NCBI RefSeq assembly: GCF_002377945.1
Contig: NZ_DFQV01000012.1
Span: forward strand, 1 to 64,000
Direction: 5' to 3'
Source of the DNA: Psychrobacter sp. UBA3480
GTDB lineage: Bacteria; Pseudomonadota; Gammaproteobacteria; Pseudomonadales; Moraxellaceae
Length of the DNA stretch: 64,000 nucleotides
Part shown: one piece after another, positions 46,399-55,567 of the stretch
Layout: the number at the start of each line of letters is the position of its first letter
How positions within the stretch are numbered: position 1 is the first letter of the stretch
Notes under the pieces: generated by a model
Told to the model about the DNA's origin: nothing
What the model saw: only the letters and a program-made list of their open reading frames with translations
The model's database searches: none
Translations under genes and position numbers: made by a program

Positions 46399-46863
46399 AT
46401 GAAACGTTTTAACCTATTACATAATGTCATGCTAGCAACTTTTGCCTCTGCTTGTTTGCTAGGTACTGCTCATGCTGACGACGCTCTAAAAATGGAACTG
46501 ACTGCTAATCAGGTCATTAAGAATGCGGACGGCAAAACAGTATATTCACCAGTACGTACAGCACCAGCTGGTACTGTCATTCAATACAAAGCAACTTATA
46601 CCAATACCATCAATAAAGACATTAATGATCTGATGGTGACACTGCCTATCCCTGCAAACATGACTTTTACTGGTGAGGCAAATCCTGCAAGCGCACAAGC
46701 CAGCACTGATGGCAAAAACTATGCTGATATGCCGCTAATGCGCAAGGTCGATGGCAAAATGGTGAAAGTTCCGTATTCTGAATACCGTACCTTACGCTGG
46801 AATATCAAGTTGTTACCAGCTAAGAAATCAGCTGCTGTGGCTTTAAACACTACTGTTAACTAA
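46399..46863 (+). CDS. Small exported DUF11-domain protein
   Basis: A 154-residue periplasmic or surface protein. The signal peptide MKRFNLLHNVMLATFASACLLGTAHAD is cleaved near residue 26. The remainder is one DUF11-type beta-sandwich: PAGTVIQYKATYTNTINKDINDLMVTLPIPANMTF (about 55-90), then a strand-rich end (RTLRWNIKLLPAKKSAAVALNTTV). No cysteines remain after processing apart from those in the signal. A strong AAAGGA ribosome site precedes the ATG. It is 77 bases upstream of the large DUF11 gene and probably heads the operon 46399-55451. It may act as a minor subunit or chaperone-like partner of the larger DUF11 proteins; this is inferred from size and position only. Confidence 0.75.
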   Translation: MKRFNLLHNVMLATFASACLLGTAHADDALKMELTANQVIKNADGKTVYSPVRTAPAGTVIQYKATYTNTINKDINDLMVTLPIPANMTFTGEANPASAQASTDGKNYADMPLMRKVDGKMVKVPYSEYRTLRWNIKLLPAKKSAAVALNTTVN

Positions 46864-46940
46864 TTAACAGAAGGTTAAACCTTTATTTTTCACCCTTCCA
46901 TTATTTATTCGACCTTTTACCATCCATTTTGGAGTACTAC

Positions 46941-49052
46941 ATGAAATCAAATACTTTTAACTATAGCTTGCTTGCTGTCGGTATTGCCGCAGTAATGGGT
47001 ATCTCTGGTGGTGCTAATGCAGCTACTCCTAATACTACTGGTGGTGTTAGTGCAGGTGCTGCTGCTATCAATAACGTTGCAACCGCAAACTATAGTGTTG
47101 CTGGTATCGCTCAGCCAAACGTGTCGTCAAACATCGTAACTGTCAACGTTAGCGAAACGGCCAACTTTTCACTCACGTCGACTATTGATGATGGCAGCAT
47201 TGGTGACGATATTGCTATCAATCAGACTGCTACGCCAGGTGGTACGACTACCTTTACTCATAACTTAACCAACACGGGTAACGTTACTGATACTTATACC
47301 ATCAATACCACAGGTAATGATTCAGCACTAGTAACGGCTACTCCAGACTATGCGTTAGGTACTGCGTCTGTTAAGTTTACTATTGTACAAGCAGATGGTA
47401 CTCCTCTAACTACTGCTCAGATAAACGCTTTGAACGGTCAAGCACAGACAGGTACCGTAGCTAATGGTGGTACTATTAAACTACAGCCAGGCACTAGAGC
47501 TAATCTAAGCTACGAAGCAGCTACGCCAGACGCTCGTAACGGTAATGACAAAGGTGTAGGTACATTAACAGCAACCAGTACTTTCTTTACTGCTAATCTT
47601 CCAGCAAATGCGACATTGGTGAATGAAAACCAAACTATTGTAAGACTACCTACCTTTAAAATTGTAAAAACAGCTACGAGTACTGTCGATTTGACAGTGG
47701 CTAATCCGCAGATCAACTATAGTATCGTAGTAACTAACGCTACTACTGACTATAGTGCTGCTGCGACCGATATTGTCATCAGGGATGTCCTTCCTACAGG
47801 TTTAAGTTTGCCTAATGGCGCAGCATCAGACGTGACCGTAACTGGTGGTGCTGGTACCGCTACGATTTCTACTATTAATGGTCGACGAGCTATTGATGTT
47901 GCCGTAGCAAACTTAGCCGTTGGCGCAAGTCGCACAATTACTTTCACAGTTAACGTCGATAAAACTCAGTATACAACTGCTAATAGTTCAGCAACGAATA
48001 ACGTGGAAGTCTACGATAAGTTCGTCGGTCCGATTGGTGTGTTACCTGCTGTTCCTGTACTTGGTACTGACTATAATATTTTGGATAGTACAAATAACAA
48101 TATAGATGTTACTAGAGTACCTGCTGCTGCGGATCTAGCTAACGGCGCTGGTATAGATACTGCTGGTGTGACTAACTTTACCAGACGAGCGGTCGTAGTG
48201 AGCAATCCAACGACTAGAGAGATTGCCCCTGCCTCAGGTACTGCTAATCAAGCTATTCATTCAACTCTTATTACTAACAGCGGTCAAGATGCTGAAGGTA
48301 CTAATACCAATCCATTGACTTTCACTATTGCTGATGGTGGCAACAATGCGGCTGTCAGACCTGTTACTGGTCCTGTTAGTGTTACTTATACGCCGCCTGG
48401 TGGTGGAGCCCCGGTTACTATAACACTGCAACCTACCGTTGCTGGTGGTAATACGTACACTCTTAATAGCTCTACACTACCAACAGCTCAATTTCCAAAT
48501 GGTATTGCACCTGGTGGTACATTAGCGATCAACTATAATGTGTCTTCAGGCAATGTAACCACTCCTACAACTGTTGCTGACGCTGCAGCTGTCGGTAGCA
48601 CTGAAACGACTATCGTAACTTTGACCCCAGCTGGCACTAATCCACCTGCTGTGACTTCAGTGACTGATACGACTAATGTTAGAGGCTTAAGTTTAGTGAA
48701 GGCTCAATCATTAGATGCGACTTGTTCAGGTACGGTTGCTTCAAGTACCTTTGTTCAAACTGCTATTGATGCAACCCCTGATCAATGTGTTATCTATCGT
48801 ATTCAGGCGACTAACACTTCTTCAGCAGCATTAGGTTTTAATCTTACTGGCGTAACGATTTCGGATTTGCTGTCTAACTTTTCAGCTGGTGCGGATTTAG
48901 TAGCTAACTCACCTGCTACTTCTGCTACTACGTCATCTACTGCAGGCACAGCTAGTACTACCAGTACTGCGGTTCTTGGTACTAACTATACTATAGTTCC
49001 TCAGGGCGTTGGCACTTTGACCTTTAAGATTAAAATCAAAAACGCTCGTTAA
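46941..49052 (+). CDS. Secreted DUF11 repeat surface protein 2
   Basis: A 703-residue exported protein. The signal peptide MKSNTFNYSLLAVGIAAVMGISGGANAA ends near residue 28. The mature part is Thr/Asn/Ala/Gly-rich and very poor in charged residues, with repeated DUF11-like beta domains (TTTFTHNLTNTGNVTDTYTIN; INYSIVVTNATTDYSAAATDIVIRDVLPTGL; THSTLITNSGQ-like segments). The final 130 residues (LVKAQSLDATCSGT, then DQCVIYRIQATNTSS) share the two-Cys domain pattern of the 44103 protein. No anchor motif or barrel is seen, so it may be a polymerising or sheath-type subunit held by a partner. The ATG at 46941 has GGAG eight bases ahead. A pair of stem-loops separates it from the 1775-residue gene. 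Confidence 0.75.
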   Translation: MKSNTFNYSLLAVGIAAVMGISGGANAATPNTTGGVSAGAAAINNVATANYSVAGIAQPNVSSNIVTVNVSETANFSLTSTIDDGSIGDDIAINQTATPGGTTTFTHNLTNTGNVTDTYTINTTGNDSALVTATPDYALGTASVKFTIVQADGTPLTTAQINALNGQAQTGTVANGGTIKLQPGTRANLSYEAATPDARNGNDKGVGTLTATSTFFTANLPANATLVNENQTIVRLPTFKIVKTATSTVDLTVANPQINYSIVVTNATTDYSAAATDIVIRDVLPTGLSLPNGAASDVTVTGGAGTATISTINGRRAIDVAVANLAVGASRTITFTVNVDKTQYTTANSSATNNVEVYDKFVGPIGVLPAVPVLGTDYNILDSTNNNIDVTRVPAAADLANGAGIDTAGVTNFTRRAVVVSNPTTREIAPASGTANQAIHSTLITNSGQDAEGTNTNPLTFTIADGGNNAAVRPVTGPVSVTYTPPGGGAPVTITLQPTVAGGNTYTLNSSTLPTAQFPNGIAPGGTLAINYNVSSGNVTTPTTVADAAAVGSTETTIVTLTPAGTNPPAVTSVTDTTNVRGLSLVKAQSLDATCSGTVASSTFVQTAIDATPDQCVIYRIQATNTSSAALGFNLTGVTISDLLSNFSAGADLVANSPATSATTSSTAGTASTTSTAVLGTNYTIVPQGVGTLTFKIKIKNAR

Positions 49053-49071
49053 TTTATATTTAATATTTCAA

Positions 49072-49148
49072 AGTCTATAAGCTTCACAAGACGCTTATAG
49101 ACTAATGCTCCAGCTTGACCTAATCGATTTTGATTAGCCAAGCTGGAG
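49072..49148 (+). other. Two consecutive intercistronic stem-loops
   Basis: The first is a perfect 11-base stem (49072-49082 with 49093-49103). The second is a perfect 10-base stem (49108-49117 with 49139-49148) enclosing a further CTAATC/GATTAG stem. Neither is followed by a T-run. They lie between the stop of surface protein 2 and the start of the barrel gene, where they could limit read-through or protect the upstream mRNA. Confidence 0.7.
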
Positions 49149-49191
49149 AGTTACTACTCTACCCCTTTATATTTTATTGGATAAGCGACAT

Positions 49192-52100
49192 ATGACTAAA
49201 TCTTTAATGACACTGTCTAATCGTGCTACGTTGCATACAGCGAAGATCTCTGCGCTGTCATTTGCAATGTTGCTTATGCAATCAAATACCGCATCTGCTG
49301 CAACTGATACATTGGTACAGCTGATCAGCAATACTGCTCAAGCCAGCTACAACGTTGACAGTGAGACCAGCACGACTATCAGTACTGACTCAAACCAAGT
49401 ACAAGTAAAAGCCTCAAATTTACCTGAATATGGTATCAGTTTGACTCAGCATGCTTTACGTACAGTCATGCCTAATACACAGGTAAGTTGGGTCAACGTA
49501 CTGAGTAACACCAGCTATAGTGATCAGACTGTTGAATTGACACTTGCTATATCGCCAACTGTCTCTAATTTAAAAGTCTATCAAGATCTTAATAATAACG
49601 GAGAAGTCGATTCAGAAGATCGACAAATCATGCTCGTTAACCTGAGCGCTCAGATCAAACTTGGTCAGAGTGAGAGTATTCAGCTTATCGTACAGGCTCT
49701 ATCAGATGCCGACGGTGAAGATGGCGATACCGCTGATGTGAAGATTGGCGCTATCATATTAGAAGACCCATCAATAGCAGCTGTTGAAGCAATTGACAGA
49801 CTGGTTATTGTTGAACCTAAAATCAACTTTACTACCCCTCAATTTGACGGTACTAAAACCACCTCGCAAATCGGGGACAACGTTTATATTGATGCCAGTT
49901 ACGCGCAGTGTAACGTGCAATCTGATAAACCTGATCAAGTATGGATTACTGTTAAGTCGCCAATGACTGGTGATACCTACTCTCTTAAAGGAATTGAAAC
50001 TGGTAATAATACAGGCAAATATCACTTATCTGTACCAACACAGAATAATGCCAATGCTATTGACGATAAACTGATTCAGACATTGGTCGACGATACGTTG
50101 ACTGCTGAGTTAACAGCTTGTATTGCTCCTTCTGTTGGCACAGGTGCTGATCAGCTACCAAATGATAGCGATTTTACTGTACGTATCGATGATCTGAGCT
50201 CTCAAGTAAACATCATCGATAATAATGCAAGCCTAGTCGTCACTAAAGAAAGCGATGTCAAAACTGCAGAGCTTGGTGATTATGTCAGCTATACCATTGA
50301 TATTACCAATAACGGCAAATCGACTGCTTACGATGTACAACTAAAAGACGCTTTACCACGTGGTTTTGACTACGTTGAGAACAGTGTACGTGTTAGTCCA
50401 ACGACTAATCTTGATATCAATCAAGCACAGACTACCGAGTTTAAAGCTGATGGTAAATATCAGGTATTGAACTTAGGAAACATGGCAGTTGGCGAAAGTA
50501 AAAAAATTACTTATCGTGTGCTCATAGGTGTGTCATCACTAGGCGGCGATGGTATCAACCGCGCCACCGCAGTTGCTAGAAATGACCAAGGTCAAAGCGT
50601 AGGCTCAAGAGAAGCTCAGTGGAAAATTGATGTAGAACGCGGAGTGATGAATACCGACGGTATTATCGTCGGCAAGGTCTATCACGATATCAACCGCGAC
50701 GGTATTCAGCAAAAAGAAGACGGCGAACTTGGTGTCGCTGGTGTACGTATCTATATGGAGAACGGCAACTTCATCGTGACTGATCCTGAAGGTAAATATA
50801 ACTTCTATGGTATCAGTGCCAAAACACACGTACTAAAGGTCGATCGTACTACTATCCCTAGAGAGACTGAACTGGTTACCCAAAGCAATCGTAATGCTGG
50901 TGATGCCGGTAGTCGTTTTGTTGATTTGAAGTACGGCGAATTACATCGTGCGGATTTTGCAATCGTTGCTGGCATGGCAGATAGCACTGAACGCTTAAAC
51001 GCTGAGCTAATTGCTCGTAGCAAATTAGTAGAAGCTAAAAATGACACGTTAGAGCAAGCGGTAAAAACCGAGCTGACTTTAGATCCTGATTATGATACCG
51101 ATACTACTGACAATGTAGATGCTAGTGGTTGTAACATCAATGGTGACTTAGACCTTGGTAATAACTGTGATTCGGCTATCGTTAATGACATGGCCAATCC
51201 AGTAGATAGCCGTGTTGATATGACAGTGACCACTGTTGCTCCGCCAGTAGAAAAAGAGCTCGAAGAATACTTAAAAGAAGTGGCGAGTAACGATGTTGCC
51301 TTCATTAACCTAAACGAAGGTCAGCAGCTTAGCACTTATAAACAAATGGTACAGGTTCAGGCACCGCTTGGGTCTGTGTTCACACTATATGCCAACGGCA
51401 AAGCTGTATCAGAACAAAAAATAGGTAAAACTGCTGAGCAAGAAAAACAGAATGTAACGGCTTTCGATTACTATGCTGTTGATATACAGCGCGGCAAGAA
51501 CACATTACGCGGTGTTGCGACTGATATAAATGGTCAGATCATCTCTGAGCAGACGATTAAGGTATTAACTCCTGATAGCCTACAAGCTATCGACTACCGT
51601 ACCCAAGCACAATTAGTTCCAGCTGACGGTATTAGTGAATACCAAGTCGTCATCAGCCTAAAAGATCGCGATAATCGTCCTTATATTGGTACTACTTCTC
51701 TTACGCTTGATACTAATATCGGTCGTATCAATTTGGAAGACAGCAGCAAAGATCAAGCTGGCACCCAAGTGACTGTATCAGGTGGTGAGCTACTCATACC
51801 AGTCATCGCGTCAAGCGTACCAGGTAAGGGCGAGCTAGTAATTGACACTGGTAGCAGCAAACAAATCATTCCGTTACAGTTTACTGCTCAACTACGTCCA
51901 CTACTCGCTGTTGGTATTGTAGAAGGTGCTATTTCACTAAAAGACTTTGATGGTAGCAGCATTACCGATGCTCAAGGTGCGTTTGAGCAAGAGCTAAATG
52001 ACTTTGCTGGCAATGATGATTACACAGCTTCTGGTCGTGCCGCGATGTTCCTAAAAGGAAAAGTACGTGGCGACTATCTGCTAACGCTTGCATATGATAG

Positions 52101-54519
52101 TGATAAAAAAGGCGAGCGTTTGTTCCGTGATATCGAGCCTGGCGAATACTATCCTGTCTATGGCGATTCATCAGCTAAAGGCTTTGATGCGCAGTCTACT
52201 AGCAAGCTTTACGTGCGCCTTGATAAAGGTCGTTCGTTCGCTATGTATGGTGATTTAAAAACTCAGATTGATGATGACGAAGGTATCAAGCTTGGTCAAT
52301 ATAACCGTACATTAACTGGCCTAAAGGCTCAATTTGAAGATAGCAATACTCGTGTTACTGCCTTTTTAGCAGAGACCAGTACTAGCCAACGTGTAAATGA
52401 GACTCGCGGTTTGGGCATTTCAGGCCCATATCCATTGGCTGAGAACTTCGATGCGGTATTAGAAAACTCTGAAACAGTTGAAGTTATTACTCGTGATGCC
52501 AACAACCCTGGGCTTATTATCAATCGTGAGACGCTTACTCGCTTTGCTGATTATGAGATTGACCCCATCAGCCGCAGCTTATTCTTAACTGCACCAATTG
52601 CTAGTCAAGATATCGAAGGCAATCCTATCTATATCCGTGTCACTGTCGAAGTTGATGAAGGTGGTGAAGATTATTTGGTCGGTGGTATTGCCGCGAAGCA
52701 GCAACTAACGAATAAAGTCGCCATCGGTGGTAGCTATGTGAATAGCGATGACCCATTGAACAAAGAAGAGTTGGCTAGTGTTAATAGTGTTGTTAAATTC
52801 AATGATAAGCTAAAGCTGGTCGCTGAATATGCGATGAACAAAGCTGAGAACCCAAATTTTCAGTCAAGCAATCAAATCAACGCGACAGAATTGACTGATA
52901 GTGACGTTGAAGGTAACGCATTACGTATTGAGCTTGATTTTGATAATAAGAAAAATACGCGAGCTAAAGCTTATTATAATGATGCTGATGAAGGTTTTGT
53001 CACTGGTGCATCACCGCTTACCGCTGGACGTACTGAATCTGGTGTAGAGGTTAATCATACTCTAAATGATAAGAAAACTGCTCTTAAGTTAGAAGGTATA
53101 CGCACAGAAGAGCATACTACTGACGCTAGCCGCGAAGGCGTGCAGGCAAGCGTTGAGCATCGTTTAAGCGAAAACATCGTTGGTGAAATTGGGGTTCGTT
53201 ATTACAAACAAGACGCGACTGCTGCCTCACGTAATACTCAAGCCGCGACAGACGTTGTAGATATTACAGACGACACTTTGTTTAATGATGACATTATCAA
53301 TCAGTCAGCGTTGAGCAGCGTTAGTAACGCTGAAGAAGATATTGAAGGTACGACTGTTCGTGCTCGTGTTACCTCTCGTCTACCTAAGTTGAATAACAGC
53401 TTGGTATTTGCAGAGTATGAGCAAGATATCGAAAACAGCTCACGTAATGCAACTTCTATCGGTGGTGAGACACCACTCGGAAATCTAGGTCGACTATACG
53501 CACGTCATGATTTGATTAATAGCCTATCTGGTACTTATGGTCTTGATGATACAGATGAGCGTCAACGTACCACTGTTGGTTTTGATGCCACTTACATGAA
53601 AGATGGTAAGGTTTATAGCGAATACCGCATGCGTGACGCCATCAGTGCACGTGAGGCAGAAGCAGCTATTGGTCTAAAAAACAAGTGGTATGTTCAAGAA
53701 GGTTTAACCTTAAACACTTTATTTGAGCGTGTTGAATCTCTGGAAGGTGAAGAAAGTAACACTGCAACAGCGGCAGGTGTCGGTGTTGAATATCTTGCCA
53801 AAGAGAATTATAAGGCATCGGGACGTTTTGAAAAACGTTGGGGCGAAACAAGTGATACGCTACTTGGTAGTGCTGGTATCGCCTATCGCTATACTGATGA
53901 GGTTACCTTCTTAGCCAAAGACATCTATTCACGCACTGACTATAGTGATGGTGATCGCACTATCAATCGTTTTCAGCTAGGTGCTGCGTATCGTGACTAC
54001 GACAGCAATCAGCTAGATATGCTTGCAAAGCTCGAATATCGTTTGGATGACAACAACACTGGTGACGATGCTTATCAAAAAAATACGACCGTTTGGTCAT
54101 GGAATGGCAATTACCATCCCACACGTCCGCTGACATTGTCTGGTCGTTATGCAGGTAAGTATACAGAGTATCAAGCAGATGGATTGACCAGTGATAACAC
54201 GGCTCATGCGGTCTACGGCCGTGGCCTTTATGACATCAGTGAACGATGGGATGTTGGCTTGCAAGCGGGAACTTACTGGAATGAGCAAGCGAATGATTTG
54301 GCCTATATGCTTGGTGCAGAAGTGGGCTATAGCCCAATGACCAACCTTTGGTTATCACTTGGTTATAACTTCATGGGCTTTGAAGATGAAGATATTGCTT
54401 ATGACGACAGTACTCAGCAAGGTGCTTACTTTAGATTGCGCTTTAAGTTTGATGAAGACTTATTTAAACGTGAAGACCCACGTAAGAACCAACGTCTGAG
54501 CAGCAATTCTGCATTTTAA
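49192..54519 (+). CDS. Giant exported protein: DUF11, SdrD-B-like and Ig-like domains plus C-terminal outer-membrane barrel
   Basis: A 1775-residue protein. The signal peptide ends near 37 (SNTASAA). About 38-200 is beta-rich with a Ca2+-loop-like DLNNNGEVDSED (about 131-142). About 348-475 is a DUF11 domain (VTKESDVKTAELGDYVSYTIDITNNGKSTAYDVQLKD). About 494-560 is SdrD-B-like (GKVYHDINRDGIQQKEDGELGVAGVRIYMENG). About 798-900 resembles an invasin-type Ig-like domain. From about 940 to the end there are alternating amphipathic strands, including ERLFRDIEPGEYYPVYGDSSAKGFDAQSTSKLYVRLDKG, with the end RLRFKFDEDLF and a final Phe. I read that as a large outer-membrane barrel. ATG 49192 is preferred over a TTG at 49177. 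It could anchor or export the small DUF11 proteins; this is inference. Confidence 0.8.
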   Translation: MTKSLMTLSNRATLHTAKISALSFAMLLMQSNTASAATDTLVQLISNTAQASYNVDSETSTTISTDSNQVQVKASNLPEYGISLTQHALRTVMPNTQVSWVNVLSNTSYSDQTVELTLAISPTVSNLKVYQDLNNNGEVDSEDRQIMLVNLSAQIKLGQSESIQLIVQALSDADGEDGDTADVKIGAIILEDPSIAAVEAIDRLVIVEPKINFTTPQFDGTKTTSQIGDNVYIDASYAQCNVQSDKPDQVWITVKSPMTGDTYSLKGIETGNNTGKYHLSVPTQNNANAIDDKLIQTLVDDTLTAELTACIAPSVGTGADQLPNDSDFTVRIDDLSSQVNIIDNNASLVVTKESDVKTAELGDYVSYTIDITNNGKSTAYDVQLKDALPRGFDYVENSVRVSPTTNLDINQAQTTEFKADGKYQVLNLGNMAVGESKKITYRVLIGVSSLGGDGINRATAVARNDQGQSVGSREAQWKIDVERGVMNTDGIIVGKVYHDINRDGIQQKEDGELGVAGVRIYMENGNFIVTDPEGKYNFYGISAKTHVLKVDRTTIPRETELVTQSNRNAGDAGSRFVDLKYGELHRADFAIVAGMADSTERLNAELIARSKLVEAKNDTLEQAVKTELTLDPDYDTDTTDNVDASGCNINGDLDLGNNCDSAIVNDMANPVDSRVDMTVTTVAPPVEKELEEYLKEVASNDVAFINLNEGQQLSTYKQMVQVQAPLGSVFTLYANGKAVSEQKIGKTAEQEKQNVTAFDYYAVDIQRGKNTLRGVATDINGQIISEQTIKVLTPDSLQAIDYRTQAQLVPADGISEYQVVISLKDRDNRPYIGTTSLTLDTNIGRINLEDSSKDQAGTQVTVSGGELLIPVIASSVPGKGELVIDTGSSKQIIPLQFTAQLRPLLAVGIVEGAISLKDFDGSSITDAQGAFEQELNDFAGNDDYTASGRAAMFLKGKVRGDYLLTLAYDSDKKGERLFRDIEPGEYYPVYGDSSAKGFDAQSTSKLYVRLDKGRSFAMYGDLKTQIDDDEGIKLGQYNRTLTGLKAQFEDSNTRVTAFLAETSTSQRVNETRGLGISGPYPLAENFDAVLENSETVEVITRDANNPGLIINRETLTRFADYEIDPISRSLFLTAPIASQDIEGNPIYIRVTVEVDEGGEDYLVGGIAAKQQLTNKVAIGGSYVNSDDPLNKEELASVNSVVKFNDKLKLVAEYAMNKAENPNFQSSNQINATELTDSDVEGNALRIELDFDNKKNTRAKAYYNDADEGFVTGASPLTAGRTESGVEVNHTLNDKKTALKLEGIRTEEHTTDASREGVQASVEHRLSENIVGEIGVRYYKQDATAASRNTQAATDVVDITDDTLFNDDIINQSALSSVSNAEEDIEGTTVRARVTSRLPKLNNSLVFAEYEQDIENSSRNATSIGGETPLGNLGRLYARHDLINSLSGTYGLDDTDERQRTTVGFDATYMKDGKVYSEYRMRDAISAREAEAAIGLKNKWYVQEGLTLNTLFERVESLEGEESNTATAAGVGVEYLAKENYKASGRFEKRWGETSDTLLGSAGIAYRYTDEVTFLAKDIYSRTDYSDGDRTINRFQLGAAYRDYDSNQLDMLAKLEYRLDDNNTGDDAYQKNTTVWSWNGNYHPTRPLTLSGRYAGKYTEYQADGLTSDNTAHAVYGRGLYDISERWDVGLQAGTYWNEQANDLAYMLGAEVGYSPMTNLWLSLGYNFMGFEDEDIAYDDSTQQGAYFRLRFKFDEDLFKREDPRKNQRLSSNSAF

Positions 54520-54537
54520 TTGATTGATACTAATGAC

Positions 54538-54599
54538 ACTGTCGTAAGTACAATCTTATGACAGTATCATGATTGTCTTATGACAAATTATTTTGTCAT
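54538..54599 (+). other. Second pair of intercistronic stem-loops
   Basis: The first hairpin pairs 54538-54548 with 54555-54565 (11 positions, one G-U, loop of six). The second has a perfect 8-base stem ATGACAAA/TTTGTCAT (54580-54587 with 54592-54599). The sequence CTTATGACA occurs in both. They separate the barrel gene from the last gene of the cluster and lack a T-run. Confidence 0.6.
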
Positions 54600-54674
54600 T
54601 CAGTAAACAATTAAGTCAGCCCTAGTAATGGTAAATAATACCAACGTTTATTACCTTAACATAAGGTTTACACC

Positions 54675-55451
54675 ATGTTTGATTCAGCCATCAAAGCAGC
54701 ACCTTTCAAGCGCTCAGTATGCGTTACACTGTCAGCTTTATTTTCATTAACCTTTATGCAGCCAGTTTTAGCTAAGAGTGAGACTGTCCAAGTGGCTAAC
54801 TCAACTAGCATGGCTGAATACTGCCGCAATGATAGTCAGACTCAAGTACGCTCTTATAGATATCAAAGCGAACAACAGCGCCTGTTAAATTGTATGGTCA
54901 CGCAGTTAAAACCTTATCAACAAAAAAACAAGACAGCCGCTCAACAGTATTTCGCTTATAAAGCGCAAGCGTGGTTGAACTATGCTATTCATCAAGACAG
55001 TATGAATAGCCGCTCATCCGCAGGTCAAGTTGCGTTAGAAATGGCAGAGCCTATATTGCAAGCGCTAGATGATGATACGGTACAAGACTTGGGCCTGCAT
55101 CAAGATATTCCGTCTACCTCTGCCTTAATGCGTCCTGATCTATGGGCAACGTTAAGCGCACTTAAAGACGGCGATGGCATAGCATCAGCACCACGTGAGA
55201 TGGCATTTAGTGAAGTGGCTTTAATTTGGGCAGCAACCAATCAATGCGCACGAGGCTGGCGCGAATCTGGTATGCATTTTCGCATGGCTGATCGCTGGCT
55301 TGAACAGGCCCGCGAAGCTTACGTCAATGCCAATGACTCACAGACCAATGTAGCGCTAGAGAAGTCAATAGTCAGTTATCATAAACAGTACTCGCCTTTA
55401 GACGCGAGCGATGATACTTGCCGTGGACAAGATTTGACATCTAACCGTTAA
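54675..55451 (+). CDS. Exported 258-residue protein of the surface locus
   Basis: I do not recognise the family. A signal peptide (RSVCVTLSALFSLTFMQPVLA) ends near residue 34. The mature part is mostly helical and polar, with four Cys (YCRND, LLNCMV, NQCARGW, DTCRG) that could form two periplasmic disulfides. Motifs such as AAQQYFAYKAQAWLNYAIHQDS recall helical segments of some OmpA-related proteins found next to large DUF11-barrel genes, but no OmpA peptidoglycan-binding domain is present. It is the last gene of the plus-strand cluster, 155 bases after the barrel gene, with a terminator downstream. A periplasmic accessory factor for the barrel is a reasonable guess, not shown by sequence. 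Confidence 0.65.
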   Translation: MFDSAIKAAPFKRSVCVTLSALFSLTFMQPVLAKSETVQVANSTSMAEYCRNDSQTQVRSYRYQSEQQRLLNCMVTQLKPYQQKNKTAAQQYFAYKAQAWLNYAIHQDSMNSRSSAGQVALEMAEPILQALDDDTVQDLGLHQDIPSTSALMRPDLWATLSALKDGDGIASAPREMAFSEVALIWAATNQCARGWRESGMHFRMADRWLEQAREAYVNANDSQTNVALEKSIVSYHKQYSPLDASDDTCRGQDLTSNR

Positions 55452-55519
55452 AATAATTGCTGCTTTATTAAAAATATGACTTTCTATAACTTTTAATCTT
55501 ATGCTAAAAATTAGACGCG

Positions 55520-55548
55520 AAAAAGCCGACATATTTGTCGGCTTTTTT
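55520..55548. terminator. Bidirectional terminator closing the surface locus and tetR
   Basis: AAAAGCCGACA/TGTCGGCTTTT stem (55521-55531 with 55536-55546), loop TATT, A-run before and T-run after. It serves the plus-strand surface operon and the minus-strand TetR gene. Confidence 0.92.
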
Positions 55549-55567
55549 ATGTTTAAAGTGAGCTCAA

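Noticed and set aside
44103..49052. DUF11 proteins as type I secretion substrates of the TolC/HlyD genes at 60-64 kb
   Set aside because: They have Sec signal peptides and no Gly-rich Ca2+-binding nonapeptide repeats, and the exporter genes lie more than 5 kb away behind several unrelated genes.
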